The notes under the pieces were generated by a model. The model was given only the letters and a program-made list of their open reading frames with translations. It was not told the origin of the DNA and did not search any database. Position numbers and translations under genes: made by a program. From NCBI RefSeq assembly GCF_003711515.1, contig NW_021167082.1:1001310-1065309 (forward strand): a stretch of 64,000 nucleotides of DNA, written 5' to 3'. This DNA is from Sodiomyces alkalinus F11. Lineage: Eukaryota > Ascomycota > Sordariomycetes > Glomerellales > Plectosphaerellaceae. Numbering within the stretch: the stretch's first letter is position 1; each line of letters starts with the position of its first letter. This document shows, in pieces, positions 12,147-21,879 of this stretch.

Positions 12147-13574
12147 TCGTTGGCCTGGACGGATGGATGGTGTGTTTATGTTTGAGATGCATGCTATTGT
12201 CGGCGACATTTTTTCTTGGTTTCTGTGGCGGACCTTTCAGATGACAATAGATGAGAAACATGGGTCTCCAGTGTTCAGCTTCAAGGCGGCTCGGTTGGTA
12301 GGTAATTACATACGGTATTCCTGATTCCTGATGGAGTTGGTTTACGTAAGGTAATCTGTCAATCGGTCCAATGTCTCGCCAATCTGTACCACACCGCCTT
12401 CCCACCTCGAACTAGCGTCAATTCCACCAGACTACAAACATCGCAGAATTGGATTTTTTTCCTTTCCCTTTTCCTTTCTTCTTTTTTTCTTCTTCAGATC
12501 AAAAAGTAACCAGAGCTGCCACGACCAGCACCACGTATCCCACGGTGTCGCGTTGCCTTCTTCAAACCTTTGAAGATGCTCTGCAGATTAAAATCCCTTG
12601 AAATTAGGAAGTTTCTCCTCTAGTAAACCAGAGTGGAGGAGAGATGCTGAGTATGGGGGACATACCATTCCGCAAGTGATATTTGATATGTGGTGACGGT
12701 TGGTTGTCTCTGCTCTTTTTCGACAACTATTTTGCTTGAAATTCCGTCCAGATGGATGGTGCCTTTTCCTATCCTTGGCTGACGATGTGCTGATCCGCGG
12801 ATCGATTAAATTCAAGCAAGACTGAAGAAGTGGCGTGGAAGCGGACAATATTTCTTCTGCACATTCCAGTACGAGGTCGACTCATTCGGAGTGAAACATC
12901 GGCTCAGCCTCAACGCTGATACCTATTAAAGCCACCATAACCCACCAGCCCGTTCTTGCTTGCAGCCGGTTTGACGTCCACGTGCACAGCTCGCCTTTGT
13001 GGCAGGCGGGTCAAGCACTTATTAACGACCATAATATGCCGACCCGAGGAATGTACGTGGTCGGACCTTTGCCCAACCACCACCTTTGTTACCTCAGTCG
13101 CCTCTGGTCTCGCTACTGGTCGTCGATTTCTCGGCACTCGCCATTAAGGAGTGAACAATGCCTTTATCGGAATGCTCTCCGGGTTGTAGAATGCAAGCGC
13201 CATAGACCTGTCGGATAGTCCCTGAACTTGGCTGCTATGTGGCGGATCGCGACCATGGGCTGAGATTCCGGGCGGCTGGGAGTGCAATGGTCTCAGCTAC
13301 GTTATTTCACGTCAATGCATGTCAACTTTTCCCATGCCTCACTGCGGCTCGTAGGTTGGTGTCCTACCTCCTCTATTTGTGCTTTTCGTTCATGTCGTCC
13401 GACCATTTAAAGACGTTCTATTCCCTGGAACCAAGACTGTATTTGAGTTGCCTCATCATCGGATCTTCAGCTGTCAAGTCGTCCTCACCGGGAGACATAA
13501 CAGCTACTTTCGCAGTCATCTCTCTTCAGCACATTTTCCCAGATTCGAACTTATCTTCGCTACGTGCTTCCACT
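12147..13574. other. intergenic region, AIF-like gene to GPI-protein gene
   Basis: No gene supported. A long pyrimidine tract (about 12446-12500) sits mid-region. The last 120 bases look like the 5' UTR of the following gene. Confidence 0.45.
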
Positions 13575-14375
13575 ATGAGGTAGGGGATAACCAACATACA
13601 TGCAGACCGACGTCGACGTCAAGGCTAACTGTCTCCTAGTCTTAACCCGATGCTACTCTCGTCCCTCGCAGCGGACAACTGCCAGCCCGTTTACACATTC
13701 ACCACAGAAACCATCTACACCACGGTCTGGACCACCAACCTCCTAGCCGCCAACCACGAGTCCACATGGGAAGCCACCTACACCATCACCCAGACCATCA
13801 CCGGCAATCCGGCCGACTACCGCCGACCGGCTTTCCCCCCTTGCTTCCTCGAGACCACGGTAGATTGTAACCGTTGCGCGGGAGGAGAAGTAACCGTAAC
13901 CATCACCGCCCCCAGCACGGAGCAGACCCATGGAGTCATCATCAACGGCAACGGCGTGGCGGCCGACCCCCAGCCGGTCCCAGTGAACGACGCCCCGGTA
14001 CCGACAGACGTCGAGGCACCGCCTGCAGAAGAGGTACCTCCCGAGGAGGTGGCCGAGATTACGGTGACGCTACTGCCACTGCCGAATGTATCAGAGACAC
14101 CCGGGTTCTCCGAGGACGTGCCCGCAGTACCTCCCGTCACGCCTACGGATGTGCCCGACGAGGTATTGGAGCCCGAGACTGGCAACGAGGTGCCCCCTGG
14201 TGCGGCACCTGCCCCCGGTGATGAAGATGATGAAGTCTCTGGGGCACGTGGCGGAATTCCTCCGGCCGAGGCTGGCATGGAGGCGTTTGTTGAGGCTGCG
14301 GCACCTTCCACCAGACAAGGACCGGGGCTGCTGTGGTTGAAGGTCGTCGTTGTTGCGGCGCTGATACTTGCTTAA
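13575..14375 (+). CDS. probable GPI-anchored, Thr/Pro-rich cell-wall protein
   Basis: Secreted surface protein without an enzymatic domain. Best model: a 5-nt first coding exon ATGAG (13575-13579), a 60-nt intron 13580-13639 (donor GTAGGG, branch ggctaact, acceptor CTCCTAG), then 13640-14375, giving 246 residues. The splice fuses in frame to the ATG at 13650, which is the simpler alternative start. The N terminus (MSLNPMLLSSLAADNC) is a short signal-peptide-like segment. The mature part starts with Thr/Tyr-rich sequence containing Cys residues, followed by a Pro/Glu/Val-rich stalk with many APVP and PPEE-like stretches. The C terminus LLWLKVVVVAALILA is a hydrophobic tail with no charged end, as for GPI attachment. 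Classification rests on layout only. Confidence 0.6.
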
Positions 14376-14730
14376 GCCCTCAGCACCCGGGGAAATGATA
14401 TTGCACTGAAAATCAGGGTTGACTGGGTTTGCTGGGGAGTTGGGTGGATGCCTTTTTTCTTCTTTTATTTTTTTCTTCCTTTTTTTAGTGGTCGATTGGT
14501 CTCACCCGTCATTTAGAAGCATATTGTGGCGTTTTGGTATTGGCATCCATTAGGGTATAGTAATATGTAGTTTTACATGGTCGAAATTCGACATACTTGC
14601 AATACAGTTAAGAAGCATTACATGCTACCCCTGATGGCCTGACGCAGTATTCGGTGCCCGCATGATAACAGACAGCATTATCACCCCCACGTCTCTCCGG
14701 ATGGGTCTCGTCGGACAAGGCCTATGTTTT
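14376..14730. other. 355-bp spacer between convergent genes
   Basis: 3' flanks of the GPI-protein gene (+) and the small minus-strand gene. T-rich tracts near 14455-14487; no gene. Confidence 0.5.
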
Positions 14731-15190
14731 TCAATTCAGGGCCTTATTAACCTGGGTTCTATGCTGTTCCCTCAGGAATACTTCGATCTTGTCATCGTGT
14801 ATAGGACGTTCGGGGGGTTCAGATGGCGGGGCTTCTTCCTCTCCTGTCTTCTCTTTCTCATCTTGAGGATCACCCAGTACGGACTTGGTGGCGGGTATGT
14901 ATTCGGTTACTACAACAAAGATGCATGTCAGCAAGAGAATGGAAAGATTGGTTTGGAGTGGACGCCATGGCTGATATACAACGCCCTGGGAGATAGAAAT
15001 GGCGTAACACGACGAGGATACTTAGGTAGTACTAACCTTTTTTGATGATGGGGTTAACGGTGTTGGTGGTGACGGCATTGTCGTTGTTTTGTGAAGGCTC
15101 TTGAGCCTCGTCTGCCTTCCGGTCTAGCTGCTCCTTGAAGCTTGCGTTGGGGGCTTCGGCCTTAGCCTTGATCTCAGCCTCCTGGGACAT
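14731..15190 (-). CDS. small conserved-looking fungal protein, 110 residues, two exons
   Basis: Exon 1 is 15190-15037, intron 15036-14910 (127 nt; donor GTTAGT, acceptor TTGTAG, branch ttgctgac), exon 2 is 14909-14731, giving 110 residues. Exon 1 is Lys/Glu/Ala-rich (starts MSQEAEIKAKAEAPNASFKE) and looks helical. Exon 2 is acidic and Pro-rich, then ends with a block PERPIHDDKIEVFLREQHR. From memory I associate this block with short uncharacterised proteins of filamentous fungi, but no function is known to me. The two exons meet in frame and both lack alternative stops, which supports a real gene. There is no signal peptide or membrane segment. Confidence 0.68.
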
Positions 15191-15698
15191 GATAGCTGTT
15201 TCGAAATGGAGAACGAATGCGAGTCTTTTCGGTTGTGGTTATACGGATACGAATCCAGCGGGGCCGTAAGAAATAATCGTTGTTCCGCTTCGGCTTGTTG
15301 ATTGGCAATAAGCACTGGTACAGCGTTGGAATTGAAACCCAATGCAGTACAGTGTATTTAGAGGGTAGCAGAGATGTATGAGCAGTGGGAAAGGAGAAAG
15401 TTTGAATACTCTCGGGACGACTGGGAAAGGGACAAATACGGATATTGAGGCACCATGCCACCATCTGGGAGCGCGCACTGGGAAGTCCAAGGTGGAACGT
15501 CTGCTAACTATGTAATTGGATTAATGAGCCGAGGGCTTGCGTAAACGAACCTTCCTTCATTCAGTTGGAGATGACGATGACGCTGTTGGTGTGAGACTGA
15601 AGTCTGGGCCTTTTGGGGAATGAGTAAGGTACCTTGCATACGGATATTCGTCAATGGAAGTACACGTACTTCGTGCTCCGGAGCGAAGACAATTACCA

Positions 15699-15706
15699 TG
15701 ACGTCA
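15699..15706. promoter_or_regulatory. CRE-like palindrome TGACGTCA
   Basis: Perfect 8-bp bZIP (CREB/ATF-type) consensus between two divergent genes, about 510 bp from one start and 410 bp from the other. Seen by sequence only; binding is inferred. Confidence 0.35.
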
Positions 15707-16076
15707 TATCGGTGGAAATTGAACGGCGGCTCTTGGCGACGCTAAGATAAGGTAAAACTTTGGTGGGAACGGGAACTCTCCGTTATCGGGAGGGACTCCG
15801 GACCGAGAGAGTCAGGTGCCTTTCTGGGCCGATTACTAACCCCTCGGAGGGGTAATACTCATCCTCTCCTAATGAGATGCACCGCTGTGGCGTTCCTTTT
15901 TTCCCTTGACTGTTCCATAACTTCGGCGCCATTTCACACCCACGGTCGTTTTATCCGTTGGATACTGGTCATCTTCGTTTGTTTACTTCGTCTTACTGCT
16001 TTTGGCGTCGCTCATTCTCTTTGATACCCATTGGCTTCAGCATCTTTCCGAGCGGCCGGTCCCTTTATCTGTACCC

Positions 16077-16117
16077 AACACCACCAGCACCACCACCACC
16101 ACCAACAACAACAACAG
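16077..16117 (+). repeat. CAN trinucleotide run in a 5' leader
   Basis: Runs of CAC/CAA/CAG triplets directly before the start codon of the CobW-family gene. The frame is open through them, but no upstream in-frame ATG makes them coding. Confidence 0.6.
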
Positions 16118-16118
16118 C

Positions 16119-17231
16119 ATGGCACCAATTCCCATCACCATCATTACCGGCTTCTTGGGCTCGGGAAAAACGACTCTCATTCTTAACCTCCTGCCCCAGC
16201 TCAAGGCCAAGAACCCAGACTACAAACTCGCACTCATCAAGAACGAATTTGGCGATCTGGCAGTCGATTCGCAGCTCGCCTCGTCAGCCGCCGTCTCGGG
16301 CGTCCGGGAGCTTCTCAACGGCTGCATCTGCTGCAACCTCGTCGGCCAGCTCGACGTAGCCCTCGAGGAACTCAGGTCGACCATCAACCCGGACCGCATC
16401 GTCATCGAGACCTCCGGCTCCGCCTTCCCCGCCACCCTCGTCTTCGAGATCAACCGTCTGGCGCGCGAGACGGGAGGCGCCTACGTGCTCGACGGCGTCC
16501 TCAGCGCCATCGACGTCGAGAACTGGAAGGGCTACGAGGATACCAGCTGGACGGCCCGCAACCAGGCCCGCTACACCGACCTCATCGTCTTCAACAAATG
16601 GGAAACCTGCGACGAGCTCCGCTTCGACGAGGTGCTCGACCGCGTTGGCGATCTCGAGGTGGAGACTCCCTGGGTCAAGAGCCGCAAGGGTTGGGTAGAA
16701 GCTGACTTGATCTTCGGTATCGACGGCGGCCTCGCCCGGGACCTGACGGAAGAACACACCAAACGTGAGCCTTCTTCTCACGAGAAACACGATCACGGTC
16801 ACCAGCATGACCACCAAACCGAGGTGGAAGTGCTGTCCGTCGAGCTCACCGGCGGAGCCAAAGGCGCCGGCGTCGATGCCGGCAAGCTTCTCTCGCTTCT
16901 CAAAGCGGCCCCCAAAGACGAGGTCTATCGAATCAAGTCCGTCCTTACCGTGTCGGGAACGGCCCGCGACTCGGATCAGGACGACGCCAACCCAACGCCG
17001 CCTCACGATAGCTCTCGTTTCATTCTCAACTGGGCGTTCGGGAGGTGGACATTCACGCCCGTCTCCGACACCACAGCGGAGCACGAGTCGAGCGATCGGA
17101 TTCCTCTACGGATGACCATAATCCTAGCAAGGTACGCGGGCGGGAAGTGGAAGAAGAAGATCGAGGAGGGTGGTTTCCTACAACTAGACGGTGAAGGTAC
17201 GGGGGCATTGGCTGTGAATAAGATTCTATGA
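16119..17231 (+). CDS. COG0523/CobW-family GTPase, zinc metallochaperone-like (ZNG1 type)
   Basis: G3E GTPase thought to deliver zinc to client metalloenzymes such as methionine aminopeptidase. 370 residues, no intron. The ATG at 16119 follows the CAN-rich leader; the frame is open further upstream but has no earlier ATG. Walker A GFLGSGKT is at residues 11-18, immediately after a beta strand. The metal-binding CxCC motif (C69-I-C71-C72) follows in the family position. The guanine-specificity loop is NKWE near residue 159 rather than the usual NKxD. A His/Asp-rich metal-loading loop (HEKHDHGHQHDH) is near residues 220-231. The C-terminal CobW domain follows. The gene converges on the next one, with 74 bp between stops. 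Confidence 0.9.
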   Translation: MAPIPITIITGFLGSGKTTLILNLLPQLKAKNPDYKLALIKNEFGDLAVDSQLASSAAVSGVRELLNGCICCNLVGQLDVALEELRSTINPDRIVIETSGSAFPATLVFEINRLARETGGAYVLDGVLSAIDVENWKGYEDTSWTARNQARYTDLIVFNKWETCDELRFDEVLDRVGDLEVETPWVKSRKGWVEADLIFGIDGGLARDLTEEHTKREPSSHEKHDHGHQHDHQTEVEVLSVELTGGAKGAGVDAGKLLSLLKAAPKDEVYRIKSVLTVSGTARDSDQDDANPTPPHDSSRFILNWAFGRWTFTPVSDTTAEHESSDRIPLRMTIILARYAGGKWKKKIEEGGFLQLDGEGTGALAVNKIL

Positions 17232-17305
17232 AACAGGATTGGGTAAAAGTAGAGATCCGGATCGCCAATAGAGTGGGTATATACTAGAGCATAATAGATA
17301 GAGTA

Positions 17306-18496
17306 TTATAATGACTGCCGAGACATATTGACGTGCGGGCGCACATCTGGTTTAATGAGAACAGATCGAACTTTTCCACTCCCCTTAACCGGGACGTTCC
17401 TGCTCTCCTTGCCATGTTCTACCCGCAGTGGCACCGCCTCACCGTCTGTGGGAGGCAAGTCCGGCCAGTCCCTCCAGACCTCGCACCGCGCATCTATCTC
17501 GTCGCCGCGCCACGCCATCTTCCGCGCTACGAGCTGCAGCACTCTCGCCGCCTGCGCCTCATCCCCGACCTCAAACAGCACGACCCTAGCGCCGAGCCAG
17601 CCCGCGACATCCAGCAGGCGAGCGAAGAAGACGTCTTCGTGGGCGCATCCTTCATACGACGGTACACCTTCGCCCGGAACCAGCGCGAGCGACGGCTCGT
17701 ACTTGCGCACTGAGTAGCCCAGGTCCCCGCGACCGTGCGCCCACACGTCTCGGGATACGTAAGGTGGATTCGCGACGACGACATCGTAACCCCGACCCCC
17801 TCGCGTTGTTTCGTCTCCGGTATTTATGAGGCCTCGCATCGCTTCGTCGTCGAAGACATCTGCCTGCCCAAACGCGAAACTCTGCTTCGGGGCGAGGGGA
17901 GCGGCAAGGTTCCCAGCCTCCAGATTGATGCGCAGGTTCTCGCGCGCGAGGTTCACGGCTCGCGTCGAAACGTCAACGCCGCGGACGTGCAGATGTGGGT
18001 GGGTGGACTGGAGGCCAGCGAAGAGACCAAGGGCGACGCAACCGGTGCCGGTGCAGAAATCGACGATTCTCAGGCCCCCCTCCTCTTGGTCGTCGGAGCG
18101 GCGGCGGCGGTCTGGGAGTGACGAGAGGTCGGCGTCCCTTGCCCTACCCTTGAGACGATCGGCAAGATGCAGGACCCAGGCTTCCGTCTCTGCCCGAGGG
18201 ACTAGAACTCCGGGGCGACAGCGGAGGTCCAGGGTGCCGAAGGGCTGGGTCCCGAGAACGTACTGCAAGGGTACACCGCGGCCACGGCGGGCGCAGAGGG
18301 CGGCGACGCGTTTTTCGAGTGCCGCAGCGGACGCAGCATTGCCGCCATCACCGGTAGCGGTCAAGTGGACGTGCTCGCGGATCCATCTCAACTCGTTGAG
18401 GGCCGAAGGGAGGTCACGCGTCGCAGGGAGAAGAGTGCCGAGGTGAGGGGAGATGGTGCGGGCTTTGCGGAAAAGGGAAGGGAGAATGCGGGGCAT
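17306..18496 (-). CDS. MTQ1: HemK/PrmC-type release-factor glutamine N5-methyltransferase, probably mitochondrial
   Basis: SAM-dependent enzyme that methylates the Gln of the GGQ motif in peptide-chain release factors. The organellar form (Mtq1 in yeast) modifies the mitochondrial release factor. 396 residues, single exon, ATG at 18496. The N terminus MPRILPSLFRKARTISPHL is Arg/Ser-rich without acidic residues, as for a mitochondrial presequence. The PrmC N-terminal helical domain contains PLQYVLGTQPFGTLDL and the signature VLVPRAETE. SAM motif I (DFCTGTGCVAL) is near residue 145, and the substrate-binding NPPY is near residue 243. At about 396 residues it is longer than bacterial PrmC because of insertions in the linker. 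Confidence 0.9.
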   Translation of the reverse strand: MPRILPSLFRKARTISPHLGTLLPATRDLPSALNELRWIREHVHLTATGDGGNAASAAALEKRVAALCARRGRGVPLQYVLGTQPFGTLDLRCRPGVLVPRAETEAWVLHLADRLKGRARDADLSSLPDRRRRSDDQEEGGLRIVDFCTGTGCVALGLFAGLQSTHPHLHVRGVDVSTRAVNLARENLRINLEAGNLAAPLAPKQSFAFGQADVFDDEAMRGLINTGDETTRGGRGYDVVVANPPYVSRDVWAHGRGDLGYSVRKYEPSLALVPGEGVPSYEGCAHEDVFFARLLDVAGWLGARVVLFEVGDEAQAARVLQLVARKMAWRGDEIDARCEVWRDWPDLPPTDGEAVPLRVEHGKESRNVPVKGSGKVRSVLIKPDVRPHVNMSRQSL

Positions 18497-18893
18497 TAAG
18501 GAATTTCGAAGAGCATGGCTGAAACAGTGCCTTTAAGCTTCTATCTCAGTCAAACATGCTAGGGGTGATGGGAAGGGAGGCCACGGCGAGAGTACAGAAA
18601 TAGTTTGAAGACAAAGAATTGAAACGCGTTTGAGGATTTTGATAGCATCCCGGAGCTTGGACCACGGAATTTCGGTAGATGTATATCTCAGTTATTTGAA
18701 TATTATTAAAAGCGAATGATGTATCATCCGAGTCGCATGTATAACTGCATTTCGGCACACCGTCTCGACGCCAGCCAGTGTCCATCGACCAGAGGCTCGA
18801 GTCCTGACAGACAACACCCCACCATATCCCTCTATTCTGAAGGGAAGTCTTTGAAGATTAAGTCCCTGTCCACAGCTTTCCCCATCCCCCTGT
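18497..18893. other. spacer between two minus-strand genes
   Basis: 397 bp holding the MTQ1 promoter and the 3' flank of the unknown 562-residue gene. No further gene. Confidence 0.5.
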
Positions 18894-20582
18894 TCAAATC
18901 ATTCCTCCAAGACCGGGGTTAACAGGCAGAGGCTTGTTCAAGATGGCATGCCATGCGGCCTCGTAGAACACATCTGGTCGCCGCGGCTTAACGTGCGGCG
19001 GCGGTTTCCATCGATCTTGAAGGCGGTTCTGTGTTTGATGGATTCGCACAAGATCAAGGCCGTCATTCTCGAGGTAGAACCCTCGAGGAATGCCCCCTTC
19101 AGCGACCCAAGCGCTCGGCTGTATCGCTCCCGATTCAGGCTCTAGAGGTCGCGCTCCCCGCTGCTTCAACGTTCGGCTGCTGGGACCTGTCGTGTCGCCA
19201 TTAAAGAAATCGTGTTCGTTCTCCAGGAAATCGTCTGGCAGCGTCCCAGATTCAAGCCGCGGCTCCCCCTCCAGTCGCCGAGATGAGTCTTCTCCCTCGA
19301 CCACTACTCCCCCCTGATTGAACCACGGGTTCGGGTTCCCGAAACTATCGGGCGTATCGGGACCCATGTCCTCCCATACAGTCTCTAGACTCCTCGCTGT
19401 ATGGGTATCGGAGATGGTGGCTTCCCCTGGTGATCTTCTCTTCTTTCGCTTCTCGCTGTGTCGATTGTCCTCGAAATTGTCCGTCTGGAAATAGTATTCG
19501 GCCCAATCTCCGTACACCTCGATGTTCCGCTCGAATTCCTCTCTCTGCTCTGGCGTCTGCCAGTCCTGGAACCCCGAGGTGATGCGCCGCCTTTCCTGTT
19601 CGGGGGCCTCCACTGGAGATTGAGTAGATTCCAGTTGTTCCGAAGGTTTACCAAGTGGCGGCAGCACCGGACAGCTCGGCGAAGGAGCGATCTTCTCCTC
19701 GTCTTCTGAGGTAGCAAGAATGCTGTATGCGATATGGTCTGCATTCTCTGATGATTCTCCTCTTGACAGGTTCTGGTTCTTGCCGATATTGTCGTCTTGC
19801 TGGCAGTGCATCGCTAACGGGGAACAGTGCTCCCTGGGACCATGTGGACTCAAAGACCACCGAGATCTCGGCTCTGTCGTGGACTGGGGACTCTGCGGCT
19901 GGTGCGTAGGTATGGTCACCTTCGGTCTTGTATCTCGAGGGCCGCGACACCACGGCAACTCTTCATATCCCGAATCCTGACTCTGGTCCGACCAACGTGC
20001 CGCCTTCCGATGGGAATGGGATGCCAGCATCCTCAATCGCGTTTGGGCATCCTCGAGTGTCGCGACGCCCCCAACCGGATTTCCGCGCATGCTCTCATTC
20101 CTCCGCTCACCGTCATTCCACGACTTCTCGTCAGCGATAGTTGCGTGTGGTTGCTGTTGGTTCCCTGTTCCGCACGGTACTATACTCCTCCTCCCCGGCT
20201 TCGTCTGCTCGGCCCGAATGACATTCGTTCTCGCCGTCTGGGGAGGCCGAGGAAAGTCCTTAAGTGGCGGATACGGTTTCCACTCGGCCATATTCGCCCC
20301 AGTCACTTTCTTTGGGTCTTCTTCCTCGATGTCGTCGTCGTCGTCGTCATCCCAGCCGAACTTCTTGGGTGACCTGAAAGCCTCCAGGAATCGCATACAC
20401 TCATCGTCCGTCGGCACCAACGTTGCAGGAGTGGGGTAGACTGGTCGGTCGGGCGTGTGTATGATGCAGAAGGCCCCTTTCCCGTCATGCTCCACCGTCG
20501 TCGACGGAGCTTTCACGAGCGCGAGAATTTTGTTGATGTTGAGCTGTCGCAGGCGTCCCCAGCCTGCCCTCGATTCCATCAT
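18894..20582 (-). CDS. hypothetical protein, 562 residues, largely disordered
   Basis: Unrecognised. Two adjacent ATGs (20582 and 20579) give nearly the same product. The N-terminal 75 residues look folded (GRLRQLNINKILALVK, then TPDRPVYPTPATLVPTDDE). An Asp run (WDDDDDDDIEEEDPKK) follows. The long middle part is rich in Ser, Arg, Pro, Glu and Gln with no domain I can name. The C terminus ends with a conserved-looking block (RRPDVFYEAAWHAILNKPLP). The reading frame is long, starts and ends cleanly, and has coding-like composition, so I take it as a real gene. It lies downstream of VHC1 on the same strand. Confidence 0.72.
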   Translation of the reverse strand: MMESRAGWGRLRQLNINKILALVKAPSTTVEHDGKGAFCIIHTPDRPVYPTPATLVPTDDECMRFLEAFRSPKKFGWDDDDDDDIEEEDPKKVTGANMAEWKPYPPLKDFPRPPQTARTNVIRAEQTKPGRRSIVPCGTGNQQQPHATIADEKSWNDGERRNESMRGNPVGGVATLEDAQTRLRMLASHSHRKAARWSDQSQDSGYEELPWCRGPRDTRPKVTIPTHQPQSPQSTTEPRSRWSLSPHGPREHCSPLAMHCQQDDNIGKNQNLSRGESSENADHIAYSILATSEDEEKIAPSPSCPVLPPLGKPSEQLESTQSPVEAPEQERRRITSGFQDWQTPEQREEFERNIEVYGDWAEYYFQTDNFEDNRHSEKRKKRRSPGEATISDTHTARSLETVWEDMGPDTPDSFGNPNPWFNQGGVVVEGEDSSRRLEGEPRLESGTLPDDFLENEHDFFNGDTTGPSSRTLKQRGARPLEPESGAIQPSAWVAEGGIPRGFYLENDGLDLVRIHQTQNRLQDRWKPPPHVKPRRPDVFYEAAWHAILNKPLPVNPGLGGMI

Positions 20583-21879
20583 ACTCGCTATCCGTGAACA
20601 ACACGACTGATGAATCTGTCAAAACTTGGTGCGCTATGGAAAGGGGAAGTGCAAGAGCAAGAGTGAGGGGAGGTCGATGTCTAACGACTGATCAGTCAAA
20701 AGGTCGAAAGAAAATAAAAGACACCGGAGTTATTTCTGGGTCTTCAGAATTCGTTTAGAGATTGTTCTCGAACAGCCCCCCTGCGATTAGGGATGACACT
20801 GAAAACGTCGCGATGGATGAAAGAAACCAGACCCCCTTCCTCGACTCCGTCAAAGACCTCCAGGAAGACTTGGTGGAGATGCGACGAAAACGACTTTATA
20901 TGCCAAAGGAGGTTGAATGACCACGAGACTTGCCCACGACAAAGAGGGCCGAGTAGCAACTTTCCCTACTAAGACGCGAGGCAAACGAATGACCGAAATA
21001 ACTCAGCCCGTCTCCTCCCCCCCCTGACATTCAAAGACCGCTCGTGAGACACCTGGTTGTTCCCAATCAAAAATTTAGGGATAGATATTTTCCATCTTGT
21101 CGTGTGATGTCGTCTCCTTTCAGACGCGAGCCACGCTGGTTGCATTCGATACTTATGGATATGCCAACTTCGATAGACAGTTGCCCAGGGATATACGAGT
21201 CTGTGCCTGCAATATCCTTCAAGAAGGTAGTTCGTTTTCTTCGACCTCCCTGGGAAGGTGGCTTGTTGAAGAAGTAGGGAGGGTCACATACAACGATCTC
21301 CCTCGACTTCGCAAGGATCACTTATAGGGAGAAGGGAAGAGACAGCGAGGGAAGAAAGACTTCAACTGATACTCTGTTGCACTAGGAATGTAATATCTAC
21401 CCTCCATTCCTTTTGCCCTTACCTCATCAATAGTCTTTCCATTCGAGAGGATCCGAAGCGACGGCTTTTCTAGAATATTGCTTCATGTGTAATGTCCGTC
21501 CGGTAGTAACACCAAAGTATTGGGACACACAAAGATGCAAGTGTCTTTGAAGATGTTACATATTGCAGGGAGAGACTTGTCCAAAAGATCACGTATTGGA
21601 AAGACTCGAGTAACCGGGAAACTCTTCAAAGGGATTTCTATTTTAAATCAACTTGCAATGATGTTGAGGCGGTGGTATAATAGTCCATAATTCAGAAATG
21701 CGCCCGCCCTGCTTGCGATGCATGCATGCTACTTGCTGTAGACAAAGACTTCCAATGCAAAACCAGATGTATGATGTTTCGCGTCATGTACTATGATAAA
21801 GAAACCCAGACGATTAAAAAAAACCTCCAAAGCAGAGAAAAGAAGAAAAAAAAAAGAAAAAAAATCATCAGCCCCGTCT
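20583..21879. other. 1.3-kb intergenic region
   Basis: Between VHC1 and the unknown gene, both on the minus strand. Frames of up to 84 codons occur on both strands but none is convincing. An A-rich tract is at 21821-21866. Confidence 0.45.

Larger units (their letters stand above)
15191..16118. promoter_or_regulatory. 928-bp divergent promoter region
   Basis: Shared upstream region of the 110-residue protein gene (-) and the CobW-family gene (+). It contains one perfect CRE-like palindrome (see 15699-15706) and a CAN-repeat leader. No gene inside. Confidence 0.5.

Noticed and set aside
16284..17084. 266-codon frame on the minus strand
   Set aside because: Shadow of the CobW-family GTPase; composition (Ala/Gly/Val/Asp) is the reverse reading of its codons.
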